In this document: positions 32,901 to 40,802 of the stretch, in pieces | How positions within the stretch are numbered: position 1 is the first letter of the stretch | Layout: each line of letters begins with the position of its first letter | From: JBGANR01 sp044222225 | Lineage (GTDB): Bacteria > Actinomycetota > Actinomycetes > Mycobacteriales > Mycobacteriaceae | Direction: 5' to 3' | Length of the DNA stretch: 64,000 nt | NCBI GenBank assembly: GCA_044222225.1 | Contig: JBGANR010000001.1 | Location: forward strand, 186,001 to 250,000 | Position numbers and translations under genes: made by a program | The notes under the pieces: model-generated | Database searches by the model: none | What the model was told of the DNA's origin: nothing | The model's input: only the letters and a program-made list of their open reading frames with translations

Positions 32901-33997
32901 TGGCTCAGGGACTCTCGTACGGCGTTCACCTGGTCGTGACGGCGAATCGATGGGGTGAGATCCGGCCGGCGGTGAAAGACCTCATCGGCACGCGGATCGA
33001 GTTGCGGCTCGGCGACCCGCTCGATTCGGAGATGGCGCGCGGCGCCGCGGCGTCGGTCCCGGTCGGACGCCCCGGTCGTGGCGTCACGCCGTCGGGGTTG
33101 CACCTGCTCATCGCGCAACCACGACTCGACGGAGGCTCGGCCGTCGCCGACATCCCCGCGGCTCTCGCCGCCACCGTCGACGCCGTCCGAACGGTCTACC
33201 CCGGCTCACAGGCTCCGCGCGTCCGCCGTCTCGCCCGCGTCGAGAGGCGCGTGCTGGTCTCGCAGCTCATGGAGGCGGGGCGGACGCTCGGTCCGCACGA
33301 CGTCCTCATCGGGGTCGGGGAGTCGAAGCTCGAACCCGTGGTGCTCGATCTGCGGGCGCAGCCGCTGCTTCTCGCGCTGGCCGACACCGAGTGCGGTAAG
33401 ACGACGCTGTTGCGCGGCATCCTCACCGGTCTCGCCGAGAACGCCCGGCCGGAGCAGGTCAAGGTGTTGCTGGTCGACTATCGCCGGACGCTGCTCGGGG
33501 CGATCGCCGACGAGTATCTGGCCGGCTATGCGAGCAACGCCGAACACGCCGAGCCGCTCGTCGCGCAACTCGTCGACCACCTGCGCGAGCGGCTCCCGGG
33601 CTCGGACGTCACGCAGGCACAGCTGCGGGAACGGTCCTGGTGGTCGGGGCCCGACGTGTACGTCGTCGTCGACGACTACGACATGGTGGTGACGTCCTCG
33701 GCCAATCCGCTCGTGGCGCTGGCGGATCTTCTCGGGCAGGCCCGCGACGTCGGGTTGCACGTCGTCGTCGCCCGCCGCTCGGGCGGTGCGTCCCGGGCGT
33801 TGTTCGACGCCTTCGTCGGACGGATGAAGGACCTCTCCTGCGACGTCCTGCTCGGCAGCGGAGACCGGGACGAGGGCTACATCGTCGGTCGCAGCCGGTT
33901 CCAGACGCTTCCGCCGGGCCGTGCCGAGCTCGTCAGTCGCAGCCGGGGCTCCGAGATGATCCAGATCGCGGAGGTGCCGGACCCGTGTGCGAACTGA
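29948..33997 (+). CDS. eccC: EccC, FtsK/SpoIIIE-type motor ATPase of type VII secretion
   Basis: The 1349-residue protein carries all parts of the ESX motor in one chain. Two membrane helices near the N-terminus (about 40-90, rich in Met) precede three FtsK/SpoIIIE ATPase domains: Walker A GATGSGKSEFLRTL (about 486), GGPQSGKSTALRTL (about 846) and ADTECGKTTLLRGI (about 1144, first Gly replaced by Ala). Walker B-like segments are VLIDFKGGATF, YILDFGGGAL and VLLVDYRRTL, with VVVDEFSELL in domain 1. It pulls substrates to the pore and binds Esx C-termini. Its length matches single-chain EccC. Confidence 0.96.
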   Translation: MVAEAFVRRPRVPGPRTPGGEVDLASPPEAPRAVPGNVLVKMLPAVMVIAVVGMVALMITVGGRGMLSNPMMLMFPLMMVMSMGGMLAGGVGRGGVKRAAELDEERKDFLRYLDNVRADVGGTGRAQRAASTWTHPSPDTLVAVAGGRRMWERRPSDHDFGHARLGVGSQRLATRIIPPETGPVDELDPVAVVALRRFVRTNSVVRALPTAVSLRAFPTLGLEGPRPDTRALARAMIAGLVTFHGPDHLRVAAVVDDLEHPRWSWLKWLPHAAHPRERDGAGAARMLYRSLAELEDALVPELAERGRFSRTAPDTGGRFHLVVIIDDGRVLGDERLVAEAGTDAVTVLDLGAPRDGPAARRGLGLVVGDGRIAARGAGGPEDFAAADAISIAVAEALARRLARYRVATAAQVISLEQDATPAVPSLMSLLRIGDAARLDPDIVWRGRAPRERLRVPIGVAPTGAPVELDIKEAAENGMGPHGLCIGATGSGKSEFLRTLVVALLATHSPEILNLVLIDFKGGATFLGLDAAPHVAAVITNLEDESAMVDRMRDALAGEMNRRQELLRSAGNFSGVTDYERARAAGAPLAPLPALFVVVDEFSELLSQRPDLAELFVMVGRLGRSLRIHLLLASQRLEEGRLRGLDSHLSYRIGLKTFSATESRAVLGVPDAYHLPAVPGAAFLKCDAGEPQRFHTCYVSGPYEPPVRDGGAAAARQAGGVRVFTAGPVPMPRPPAGSGVAAGAPPGHEPPDAAPDADGPPSAMGPSILDVVVARVADRGPRAHEVWLPPLASSRPLDELLPDGGWHPGAMPFGELVFPLGVVDRPYDQRRDVLTVVASGAEGNVAIVGGPQSGKSTALRTLVVGAAVTHDPAQAQFYILDFGGGALAGLDRLPHVGGVATRGDPDGVRRTVAEVLGVLREREVRFAACGVASMAEFRGRCAAARGGRGPGDPVLDGFGDVFLIVDGWSSIRSDFDALSDDLEALVAQGLSYGVHLVVTANRWGEIRPAVKDLIGTRIELRLGDPLDSEMARGAAASVPVGRPGRGVTPSGLHLLIAQPRLDGGSAVADIPAALAATVDAVRTVYPGSQAPRVRRLARVERRVLVSQLMEAGRTLGPHDVLIGVGESKLEPVVLDLRAQPLLLALADTECGKTTLLRGILTGLAENARPEQVKVLLVDYRRTLLGAIADEYLAGYASNAEHAEPLVAQLVDHLRERLPGSDVTQAQLRERSWWSGPDVYVVVDDYDMVVTSSANPLVALADLLGQARDVGLHVVVARRSGGASRALFDAFVGRMKDLSCDVLLGSGDRDEGYIVGRSRFQTLPPGRAELVSRSRGSEMIQIAEVPDPCAN

Positions 33998-34056
33998 ACG
34001 ACCGGCACCGGCCGGAACGCGTCCGACGGCCGTCGCCGAATCGTGTGCAGGAGCGT

Positions 34057-34932
34057 CTACTTCTTGCGGGTGCCGGGCAGGATTCCGGCGTCGATGACGG
34101 CCTTGACGTACGGCCGCGCGCGAAGGAGCAGGTCGGCGGCGTCCGGAATCGACGACCAGTGAGCCGCCGAGGCGTCGTCGGTCAGCGCTTCGAGCTCGTC
34201 GTACAGGGCGCAGCCCGCCGGCAGGAGGGTCGTTCCGTCGTCGGAGACGAGATCGCGGGCGGCGAGCGTCGCGACGGCGGCATCCCAGTCGGAGCGGTCC
34301 CACGCCCGGATGAACAGGACGGCGTCCCGGCCCTGTGTCCGCTTCCGAACGCCGCGGGGATCGTGGGCCTCGTGCAGGACGAGTGCCTCGACGCGGCTCA
34401 GGCCGGCGACGGTGAGGGCCGCGACGTGGGCGTCGCCGCGCCATTCGCGCAGCACCGACGTGGCCCGCCACAGGTCCAGGTGCGGTGTGCCGTAGCGCGG
34501 CAGGGACTGCCAGGCGGCGCCGAGCACGCGGCCGGCCGTCGGCGCCGAGTCGGCGAGATCGCCGAACCGGACCGCGAGCTCCGCCAGCTCGAGATCCGTG
34601 ACGCGATCGCCGAGGCACTCGCGCAGCGTCGTGTCGACCATCGTGTCGCGGTGGCCGGCGATCGCGGGGAGCCCGGCGGCGACGGCCTTCGGCCAGGCTC
34701 GCTCGATCATCGCGGGGTTGAAGTTGAAGAAGGCGGCCCCGATGACGGACGCCGGCACCTCGCCGAGGGGGCCGCCGCGCGTCCCGAGATACCAGGCGCG
34801 GCCGCCGACACCGGCCGCCTCGGCGGCTGCCGCCGTGTGCGGCGTGAAATAGGTGACGAGATGGTACGGCTCGAGCGTCTGGTAGGCGGTCTGCGCGATC
34901 GCGCGGGCCTCGGACGGGTGGACGAGCGGCAT
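34057..34932 (-). CDS. SCO6745-family protein
   Basis: The 291-residue protein starts MPLVHPSEARAIAQTAYQTL and contains GVGGRAWYLGTRGGPLGEV, FFNFNPAMIERAWP, AGHRDTMVDTTLRE and a winged-helix-like C-terminal stretch (WDRSDWDAAVATLAARDLV). This is the pattern of the actinobacterial SCO6745 family, whose biochemical role is unknown. An AGGAGG site supports the ATG. It stands alone between the ESX locus and the ribosomal operon and faces away from rplM. It is not part of the ESX system as far as can be seen. Confidence 0.7.
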   Translation of the reverse strand: MPLVHPSEARAIAQTAYQTLEPYHLVTYFTPHTAAAAEAAGVGGRAWYLGTRGGPLGEVPASVIGAAFFNFNPAMIERAWPKAVAAGLPAIAGHRDTMVDTTLRECLGDRVTDLELAELAVRFGDLADSAPTAGRVLGAAWQSLPRYGTPHLDLWRATSVLREWRGDAHVAALTVAGLSRVEALVLHEAHDPRGVRKRTQGRDAVLFIRAWDRSDWDAAVATLAARDLVSDDGTTLLPAGCALYDELEALTDDASAAHWSSIPDAADLLLRARPYVKAVIDAGILPGTRKK

Positions 34933-35000
34933 GAGACCTCCTGCAGGCGGTGACGGCGCTCGCCCAGCCTACGTACGCGGGACGTACGCGCCGCATCGTT

Positions 35001-35030
35001 TTGACCGCGTTCGGCCGTGACCGGTAACGT
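35001..35030 (+). promoter_or_regulatory. rplM-rpsI promoter
   Basis: TTGACC (-35) and TAACGT (-10) are 18 bases apart and point toward rplM, leaving a leader of about 110 bases. The leader contains GTACGGCAC and a later GCCGTGCC that can pair, a possible autoregulatory fold of L13 leaders; that last point is inference. Confidence 0.6.
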
Positions 35031-35148
35031 TGTCCGCTGGTGTACGGCACCCCTGACGGGGTAGCCGGGTCCCGGGTCCCCACTGGTCGCCGGGAGTCGC
35101 CCCGCCGTGCCACTCCGACCAGCTCCACCGACGCAGAGGAACCCCACT

Positions 35149-35588
35149 GTGCCTACCTACACCCCGAAGGCGGGTGACGTGACCCGGACGTGGTACGTCA
35201 TCGACGCCACCGACGTGGTGCTCGGCCGCCTCGCCGTGGCGAGCGCGAACCTGCTCCGCGGCAAGACCAAGCCGACGTTCACGCCGAACACCGACACCGG
35301 TGACTTCGTCATCGTCATCAACGCCGACAAGGTCTCCGTCAGCGGCAACAAGCGCGAGGACAAGCTCGTGTACCGGCACTCCGGCTTCCCGGGTGGCCTC
35401 AAGTCGCGCTCGGTCGGCGAGATGCTCGACACGCAGCCCGAGAAGCTCGTCGAGAAGGCCATCGTCGGCATGCTGCCGAAGAACAAGCTCGGTCGCGCCG
35501 TCGCGAGCAAGCTGAAGGTCTACGCCGGCCCGAACCATCCGCACGTGGCCCAGCAGCCCGTCCCCTTCGAGATCACCCAGGTCGCCCA

Positions 35589-35592
<4 letters not shown>
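35149..35592 (+). CDS. rplM: Ribosomal protein uL13
   Basis: This is a 147-residue large-subunit protein with the L13 signature: TWYVIDATDVVLGRLAVASA, TGDFVIVINADKV, YRHSGFPGGLKSR and MLPKNKLGR. The GTG start follows AGAGGA and gives the family length. Its stop overlaps the rpsI GTG (GTGA), so the two subunits are made in step. In M. tuberculosis rplM is also adjacent to ESX-4, which fixes the synteny of the ESX locus here. Confidence 0.98.
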
Positions 35593-36092
<500 letters not shown>

Positions 36093-36173
36093 TCTGCGTG
36101 TCGCGCGGCGGAGCGTGCCGCGTCGATTCGGGACGACCGAGCGACGACGCGGCCGCTCTGCGCAGCGTCATCA

Positions 36174-36214
36174 CCGACTAGGCGTCCGGGCTGTCTCCCC
36201 GGGCGCCTAGTCGG
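36174..36214 (+). terminator. rplM-rpsI terminator
   Basis: CCGACTAGGCGTCCGGG and CCCGGGCGCCTAGTCGG form a 17-bp stem (one G-U) with a seven-base loop, 82 bases after rpsI. Confidence 0.8.
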
Positions 36215-36311
36215 CGTCAGAGCCGGCGCGTCCGACGTGGTCGGCCGGATTCGGTTGGGACGGGTCCGCGGTCGTCGCGGCTGCGGACCCGATATAGGAG
36301 GGTGGCGTCCG

Positions 36312-37643
36312 ATGGCGCGACTGTTTGGAACCGACGGTGTTCGCGGGTTGGCCAACGAGGCGCTGACCCCCGAGTTGGCGCTCGCGCTCGGCTCGGCCGC
36401 CGCCGGCGTCCTCGTGGCGGACGCGGACGGGCGGCGTCCGGTCGCCGTCGTGGGACGCGATCCGCGTGCGTCCGGGACGATGCTGTCCGCGGCGCTCACA
36501 GCCGGCATGTCGGCCGGCGGGGTCGACGTGGTCGACGTCGGCGTCCTGCCCACGCCGGCCGTGGCGTTTCTCACAGGCGATCTGGGAGCTGATTTCGGCG
36601 CCATGATCTCCGCCTCGCACAACCCGATGCCCGACAACGGCATCAAGTTCTTCGCCCGCGGCGGCGCCAAGCTGGACGACGAGACCGAGAACGCCATCGA
36701 GGCCGTCCTCGGCGGCCCGCACGCCCGTCCGACCGGGGCTGCCGTCGGACGGATCACGGCCGCGCCGGACGCCGTCGGCCGTTATCTCACGCATCTCGCG
36801 ACGTCGACGCCGGCGACGCTCGCCGGGCTCACGGTCGTCGTCGACTGCGCGCACGGTGCGGCCACGGCCGCCGCTCCCGAGGCCTATCGGGCCGCCGGTG
36901 CGACGGTCGTGGCGATCAACGCCGAGCCGACCGGCGACAACATCAACGACGGCTGCGGCTCGACCCATCTCGGCGCCGTCAGCGCCGCGGTCCGCGCGCA
37001 CGGGGCCGATCTCGGCCTCGCGCATGACGGCGACGCCGACCGCTGCCTGGCCGTCGACGCGGCCGGCCGGCTCGTCGACGGCGACCAGATCATGGCCGTC
37101 ATCGCCACCGCGATGCACGACGCCGGCGAACTCGTCGCGAACACGCTCGTCGCGACCGTCATGAGCAACATCGGCCTCCATCAGGCGATGCGCCGGCACG
37201 GCATCACCCTCAAGACGACCGGTGTCGGGGACCGCTACGTTCTGGAAGAGCTGCGCGCCGGCGGCTACAACCTCGGCGGTGAGCAGTCGGGGCACATCGT
37301 CCTCACCGATCACGCCACCACGGGCGACGGCATCCTCACCGGCCTGCGGATCATGGCGCGGATGGCGGAGACCGGCCGCTCGCTGGCCGACCTCGCGTCG
37401 ATCATGACCGTCTCGCCGCAGCGGCTCATCAACGTCGCCGTCAAGGACAAGTCGGCCGTCGCCAAGCATCCGGCGGTCCTCGACGCGGTCCTCGCCGCTG
37501 AGGCCGACCTCGGTGACAGCGGCCGCGTGCTGCTGCGGCCCAGTGGTACGGAGCAGCTCGTGCGCGTCATGGTCGAGGCGGCCACCGACGAGGACGCCGA
37601 GTCGGTCGCGTCGCGTCTCGCGGTCGTGGTGGGCAGCGTCTGA
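36312..37643 (+). CDS. glmM: GlmM, phosphoglucosamine mutase
   Basis: The 443-residue alpha-D-phosphohexomutase interconverts glucosamine 6-phosphate and 1-phosphate on the way to UDP-GlcNAc. It shows the N-terminal LFGTDGVRG, the phosphoserine loop MISASHNPMPDNGIKFF, the metal loop HDGDADRCLAVDAAG, the sugar loop GEQSGHIVL and the phosphate loop RPSGTEQLVRVM. GGAGG lies at 36297-36301. It shares one base with the following HAD gene. GlmS, the preceding step of the pathway, lies 3 kb on. Confidence 0.97.
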   Translation: MARLFGTDGVRGLANEALTPELALALGSAAAGVLVADADGRRPVAVVGRDPRASGTMLSAALTAGMSAGGVDVVDVGVLPTPAVAFLTGDLGADFGAMISASHNPMPDNGIKFFARGGAKLDDETENAIEAVLGGPHARPTGAAVGRITAAPDAVGRYLTHLATSTPATLAGLTVVVDCAHGAATAAAPEAYRAAGATVVAINAEPTGDNINDGCGSTHLGAVSAAVRAHGADLGLAHDGDADRCLAVDAAGRLVDGDQIMAVIATAMHDAGELVANTLVATVMSNIGLHQAMRRHGITLKTTGVGDRYVLEELRAGGYNLGGEQSGHIVLTDHATTGDGILTGLRIMARMAETGRSLADLASIMTVSPQRLINVAVKDKSAVAKHPAVLDAVLAAEADLGDSGRVLLRPSGTEQLVRVMVEAATDEDAESVASRLAVVVGSV

Positions 37644-38323
37644 TGGCAGTGCGCGCCGTACTCTTCGACTTCTCCGGGACGCTGTTCCGGCTCGAACCGT
37701 CCGAGTCGTGGTGGGACGGTGTCCGCTACGTCGACGGCAGGACGCCGTCCGATGACGATCGGGCCTATCTCCTCGATCGTCTCGTCGTCCCGGTCGGCGT
37801 GCCGACGGAACTCGATGCCGAGCTCGCCGCGTTGTGGCCGAGTCGGGATCTCAGCCAGGACAACCATCGGGCCTGTTATGTAGGGCTTCTGCGGGCGCTC
37901 GGCCTCGACGAGCCGTCCGTCGAGCAGCTGTACGCCCGCACCGTCGACCCCGACTGCTGGATCCGCTACCCCGATACGGTCGGCGTGCTCGGCCGTTTGC
38001 GGGCCGTCGGTGTCCTGACCGCGGTCGTCTCCAACATCTCCTTCGACATCCGCAAGGTGTTCGCCGCCTCTGACGTCGAGGTCGATCACTATTCACTGTC
38101 GTATGAGGTCGGGGCCATGAAGCCGGACCTCGGGGGTTTCCGCGACGCCATCGCCGCGCTCGGCGTCAAGGCGGAGGAGACGCTGATGATCGGCGACTCG
38201 GCGAAGGCGGACGGCGCCGCCGCCGAACTCGGCTGCGCTGTCGCGATCGTCGAACCGTTGCCGACCTCGGATCGCCGCGACGCGGTGTTGCGCGTGCTCG
38301 TCGAGCGGAGCGTGCTCGGCTGA
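37643..38323 (+). CDS. HAD-superfamily protein with DFSGT motif I
   Basis: The 226-residue protein has a HAD fold: motif I VLFDFSGTLF, motif II VVSNIS, Lys in GAMKPDLGGF and motif IV MIGDSAKADG. The usual second Asp of motif I (DxDGT), the acid/base in phosphatases, is Ser, so simple phosphatase activity is doubtful; dehalogenase-like or other HAD chemistry is possible. The cap domain (about 20-95) is helical. The TGATG overlap with glmM means co-translation. The substrate cannot be predicted. Confidence 0.75.
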   Translation: MAVRAVLFDFSGTLFRLEPSESWWDGVRYVDGRTPSDDDRAYLLDRLVVPVGVPTELDAELAALWPSRDLSQDNHRACYVGLLRALGLDEPSVEQLYARTVDPDCWIRYPDTVGVLGRLRAVGVLTAVVSNISFDIRKVFAASDVEVDHYSLSYEVGAMKPDLGGFRDAIAALGVKAEETLMIGDSAKADGAAAELGCAVAIVEPLPTSDRRDAVLRVLVERSVLG

Positions 38324-38467
38324 GCTGCGGCGGCCTGCCGCCCGTGCGTGCCCCAGACACGCATCCGTCGGAATGTTCGCCGCCGACTTTTTCTTGCTTG
38401 AGAGGGAACCGTCGGGCCCTTCGTCGCGTCCAAGAGAACGGGAGGTTCTCGACGCGAGGAGGGGGAG

Positions 38468-38830
38468 ATGACACACGGACGCCAAGACGCGACCGCACGT
38501 CGACAGGGGAGGCACGGGGTCACAGCGGATCCCGGGGCGATCGCTGCGATCCTGCAGCCGCCCGGCGCGGCGGCGCGGGCGTCGCCGCCTGCGGCATGGC
38601 GGTTCCGGCCGATCGACGCCGGCGCGGCTTTCGGCGGTGACGTGGCCGGCTATGCGAGGTCGCTCGACGGCCTCGTGGCCCACGCCGAACGGGGCCTGGT
38701 GGAGTTCGCCTCGGCACTGGAGTCCGCACGCCGGGCGAGCGGCGCGGTGGTCGGTGCAGATCGGTGGGCGGGCGATCAATGGGCGGACGATCGACGACTG
38801 GCTGTCTCGACGCCGACGGGCACGCGGTGA
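38468..38830 (+). CDS. Small protein of a WXG-like cassette (Rv3440c position)
   Basis: The 120-residue protein begins with a basic, disordered segment, then a helical region (FGGDVAGYARSLDGLVAHAER, then LVEFASALESARRAS), a size and shape like small T7SS partner proteins, though no family signature is certain. GAGGAGGGGGAG gives a strong ribosome site. It overlaps the next gene by GTGA. Hypothetical genes Rv3440c and Rv3439c occupy this place in M. tuberculosis, between glmM and glmS, so this is likely an old genomic neighbour rather than a recent arrival. Confidence 0.6.
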   Translation: MTHGRQDATARRQGRHGVTADPGAIAAILQPPGAAARASPPAAWRFRPIDAGAAFGGDVAGYARSLDGLVAHAERGLVEFASALESARRASGAVVGADRWAGDQWADDRRLAVSTPTGTR

Positions 38831-39678
38831 GCGGTGCGGCCGTGCCATCGCTCCTCGGGCTGTCCGATCCGCACGGCGGCGCGCGTCCGGCGGCGCTGAG
38901 CGTGGACGCCGCGGCACTACGCGACCGGGCCTGTTCCCTGCGGACGGCAGCCGCCGACGCGACGCGCCGGGCGGCGCTCCTCGGAGCGGTCTGGGACGGT
39001 GCCGCGGCGACCCGCTGCGTGGCCCGGATCGCTGCGGCGGGCGGATCGCTGCGGGCCGGTGCGGCCGAGCTCGATGCGGCGGCGGGGACGCTCGACGCCG
39101 CGGCCGCCGGCGTGGGCGCTGTGCTCGTGCGTCGCGACGCCGAGATCGGGGGAGCGGATATCGGGCGGCTGACCGCTCAGGCGCTGACGGGCGACGGACA
39201 GGCAGCGTCGCAACTGCGGCTGGTGCGGGCCGTCGCGGGTGTCGTCATGACGGCGACGGTGGCCGCGACCCGCGAGATCTACGGCATCGTGATGGCGACC
39301 GTCGGTACTGCCGATGCGCACACGCCTGCTGCGCTGGCACCGATGGATCCGATGCCCGCGGCGGCTTCCGAGACGCCCGCTCCTGCGGCGCCGGCCCCGG
39401 CAGTGCCGACACCGGCGACGCCTGCCCCCACCCCACCGACGCCCGCCGCGCCGGACGAGCCGACTCCCGCCGCGCCGGACGAGCCGACCCCCGCCGCGCC
39501 GGACGCGCCGGACGAACCGACGCGAGAACCGAGCCGAAAGGAGACGGACCGGGCCCTGGAGGAGCCGCCGCCCCGAGAGGAACCGTCGCGCGACGAGCCA
39601 CGGCGCGACGTGCCGCCCAACGAGAAGCTGCCACCCGAGAATCCGCCGCCCGTCGGCGGCCTCGTGCTCAACGGCTGA
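38827..39678 (+). CDS. WXG-like Ala/Pro-rich protein (Rv3439c position)
   Basis: The 283-residue protein has a helical first half with a WXG-like turn LLGAVWDGAAATRC (Trp at about 57), long Ala-rich helices to about residue 165, then a proline-rich disordered tail with repeats of the type AAPDEPTP and charged REEPSRDEP segments, ending PPVGGLVLNG. That combination, a WXG-type N-terminal domain and Pro-rich tail, is common among type VII substrates or their partners. No secretion motif YxxxD/E is seen. Rv3439c of M. tuberculosis is also described as Ala/Pro-rich. Confidence 0.6.
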   Translation: MSGAAVPSLLGLSDPHGGARPAALSVDAAALRDRACSLRTAAADATRRAALLGAVWDGAAATRCVARIAAAGGSLRAGAAELDAAAGTLDAAAAGVGAVLVRRDAEIGGADIGRLTAQALTGDGQAASQLRLVRAVAGVVMTATVAATREIYGIVMATVGTADAHTPAALAPMDPMPAAASETPAPAAPAPAVPTPATPAPTPPTPAAPDEPTPAAPDEPTPAAPDAPDEPTREPSRKETDRALEEPPPREEPSRDEPRRDVPPNEKLPPENPPPVGGLVLNG

Positions 39679-39845
39679 TGGATCCGGCGGAACAGATCGA
39701 CGGCGTCGTCGCGCGCATGAACCGGGAGCTCACCGAACGGCTCGCCGAGATGCGCCCGGCTCGGCGCCGGCGGAGTGCCGACCCGGACGGGCGAACGCAG
39801 GACGGACGAACAGAGGGGGAGGTCAGGACTTCAGCAGCTTGGTGA
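39678..39845 (+). CDS. Small 55-residue helical protein ending the cassette
   Basis: An ATG overlaps the preceding stop (TGATG) and opens a short frame MDPAEQIDGVVARMNRELTE plus a basic tail (RPARRRRSADPDGR). One amphipathic helix is likely. The end overlaps the 3' end of the opposite-strand hydrolase-fold gene by 23 bases. The coupling suggests that it is real and belongs to the WXG-like cassette, but the product is otherwise unknown. Confidence 0.45.
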   Translation: MDPAEQIDGVVARMNRELTERLAEMRPARRRRSADPDGRTQDGRTEGEVRTSAAW

Positions 39846-40668
39846 GGTGGTCGATCTCGTCGGGTTCGAGGGCGTCGATGTCGACGACGCTCGCGGGGCC
39901 GAGGTCGGCGGTCGGGTCCGTGAAGGCGCGGTAGGCGTTGTCGCGGGCGAGCGCGCCGAGGGCCCAGCCGGTGAGCAGCGCACGGGTGAGTCGCTGGGTG
40001 TGCTTGTCGGAACCGCCGAGGCCGAGTTGCTTGCGCACGAGGCGTCGTTCACCGAGTCCGCGCGGCACGGCCTTGGGGACGGTGCGCAGCGCGGCGCGGT
40101 CACCGAGGGCCGTCCGCAGGGCCAGGGCGTTGGACGTCATCGTGTCGAGGTCGCCGGCAGCGGCGAGGATGAACGACGGGATGTCGACGTCCGTCGCGGC
40201 CACGAGGGTTCGTTCGCCGGTCGGCGCGGGGTAGAGGGCGGCGAGGCCCGCGGCGCGCGAACCCGCGCGAGAGGCGGCGAGGACGGCGGCTCCGGCACCG
40301 AAGCCGTGGCCGGCCACGCCGATCTTCGTCGGGTCGACGACGCCGCGGCGTCCGCCGAGCGGGATCCCGGCGAGGACCTCCATCGCGGAGCCGAGGTCGG
40401 TGGCCAGCCGCAGATCGGACGGCAACGGGCCGCGCTCCGAGTCCGGCGCCACGGCGACGACACCCCACGACGCGAGGTGCGCGAGGGTCTTCTCGTACGC
40501 TGCCGCACCGGAGAGCCAGTCGTGCCCGAGCGCCAGACCGGCGAACCCGGAGCCGGAGGCGGGCGCGTAGAGCATCCCGGGTGTGCCCGCCACGGCGAGA
40601 TCGCCGCGCAGCACCTTGTGCGGTCCCTTGCGGGCGAGTTCGGACAGCTGCTTCTTCACCGACGCCAC
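39823..40668 (-). CDS. Alpha/beta-hydrolase-fold protein lacking the nucleophile (Rv3438-like)
   Basis: The 281-residue protein resembles dienelactone-hydrolase-type alpha/beta hydrolases: FAGLALGHDWLSGAAAYEKT, then HLASWGVVAVAPDSERGP and KIGVAGHGFGAGAAVLAAS. The nucleophile elbow, normally G-x-S-x-G or G-x-C-x-G, is GHGFG, with Gly where Ser/Cys should be (codon GGC checked). It is therefore unlikely to be a standard hydrolase. The gene in this location of M. tuberculosis (Rv3438) appears to be the same family. It is divergent from glmS. Confidence 0.75.
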   Translation of the reverse strand: MASVKKQLSELARKGPHKVLRGDLAVAGTPGMLYAPASGSGFAGLALGHDWLSGAAAYEKTLAHLASWGVVAVAPDSERGPLPSDLRLATDLGSAMEVLAGIPLGGRRGVVDPTKIGVAGHGFGAGAAVLAASRAGSRAAGLAALYPAPTGERTLVAATDVDIPSFILAAAGDLDTMTSNALALRTALGDRAALRTVPKAVPRGLGERRLVRKQLGLGGSDKHTQRLTRALLTGWALGALARDNAYRAFTDPTADLGPASVVDIDALEPDEIDHLTKLLKS

Positions 40669-40787
40669 AAGGGTCGACTCTAGATGAGCCCGGCGCCGGG
40701 GCGGCGACTTCCTCGGCGACTGTGCGCGCTTCGCCGGACGTGCGCTGCGTGGTGACCGGCGGATCCCGAGCCGTGACCGTGGCCTGA

Positions 40788-40793
40788 GTATCC
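40788..40793 (+). promoter_or_regulatory. glmS -10 box (likely leaderless)
   Basis: TATCCT lies nine bases before the glmS ATG at 40803, so the transcript probably starts at or next to the start codon. Confidence 0.5.
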
Positions 40794-40802
40794 TGAGCGC
40801 CT

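Noticed and set aside
39421..39540. CRISPR-like or minisatellite array in the Pro-rich tail
   Set aside because: The repeats are short, imperfect codon repeats encoding AAPDEPTP without spacers; they are ordinary low-complexity coding sequence.
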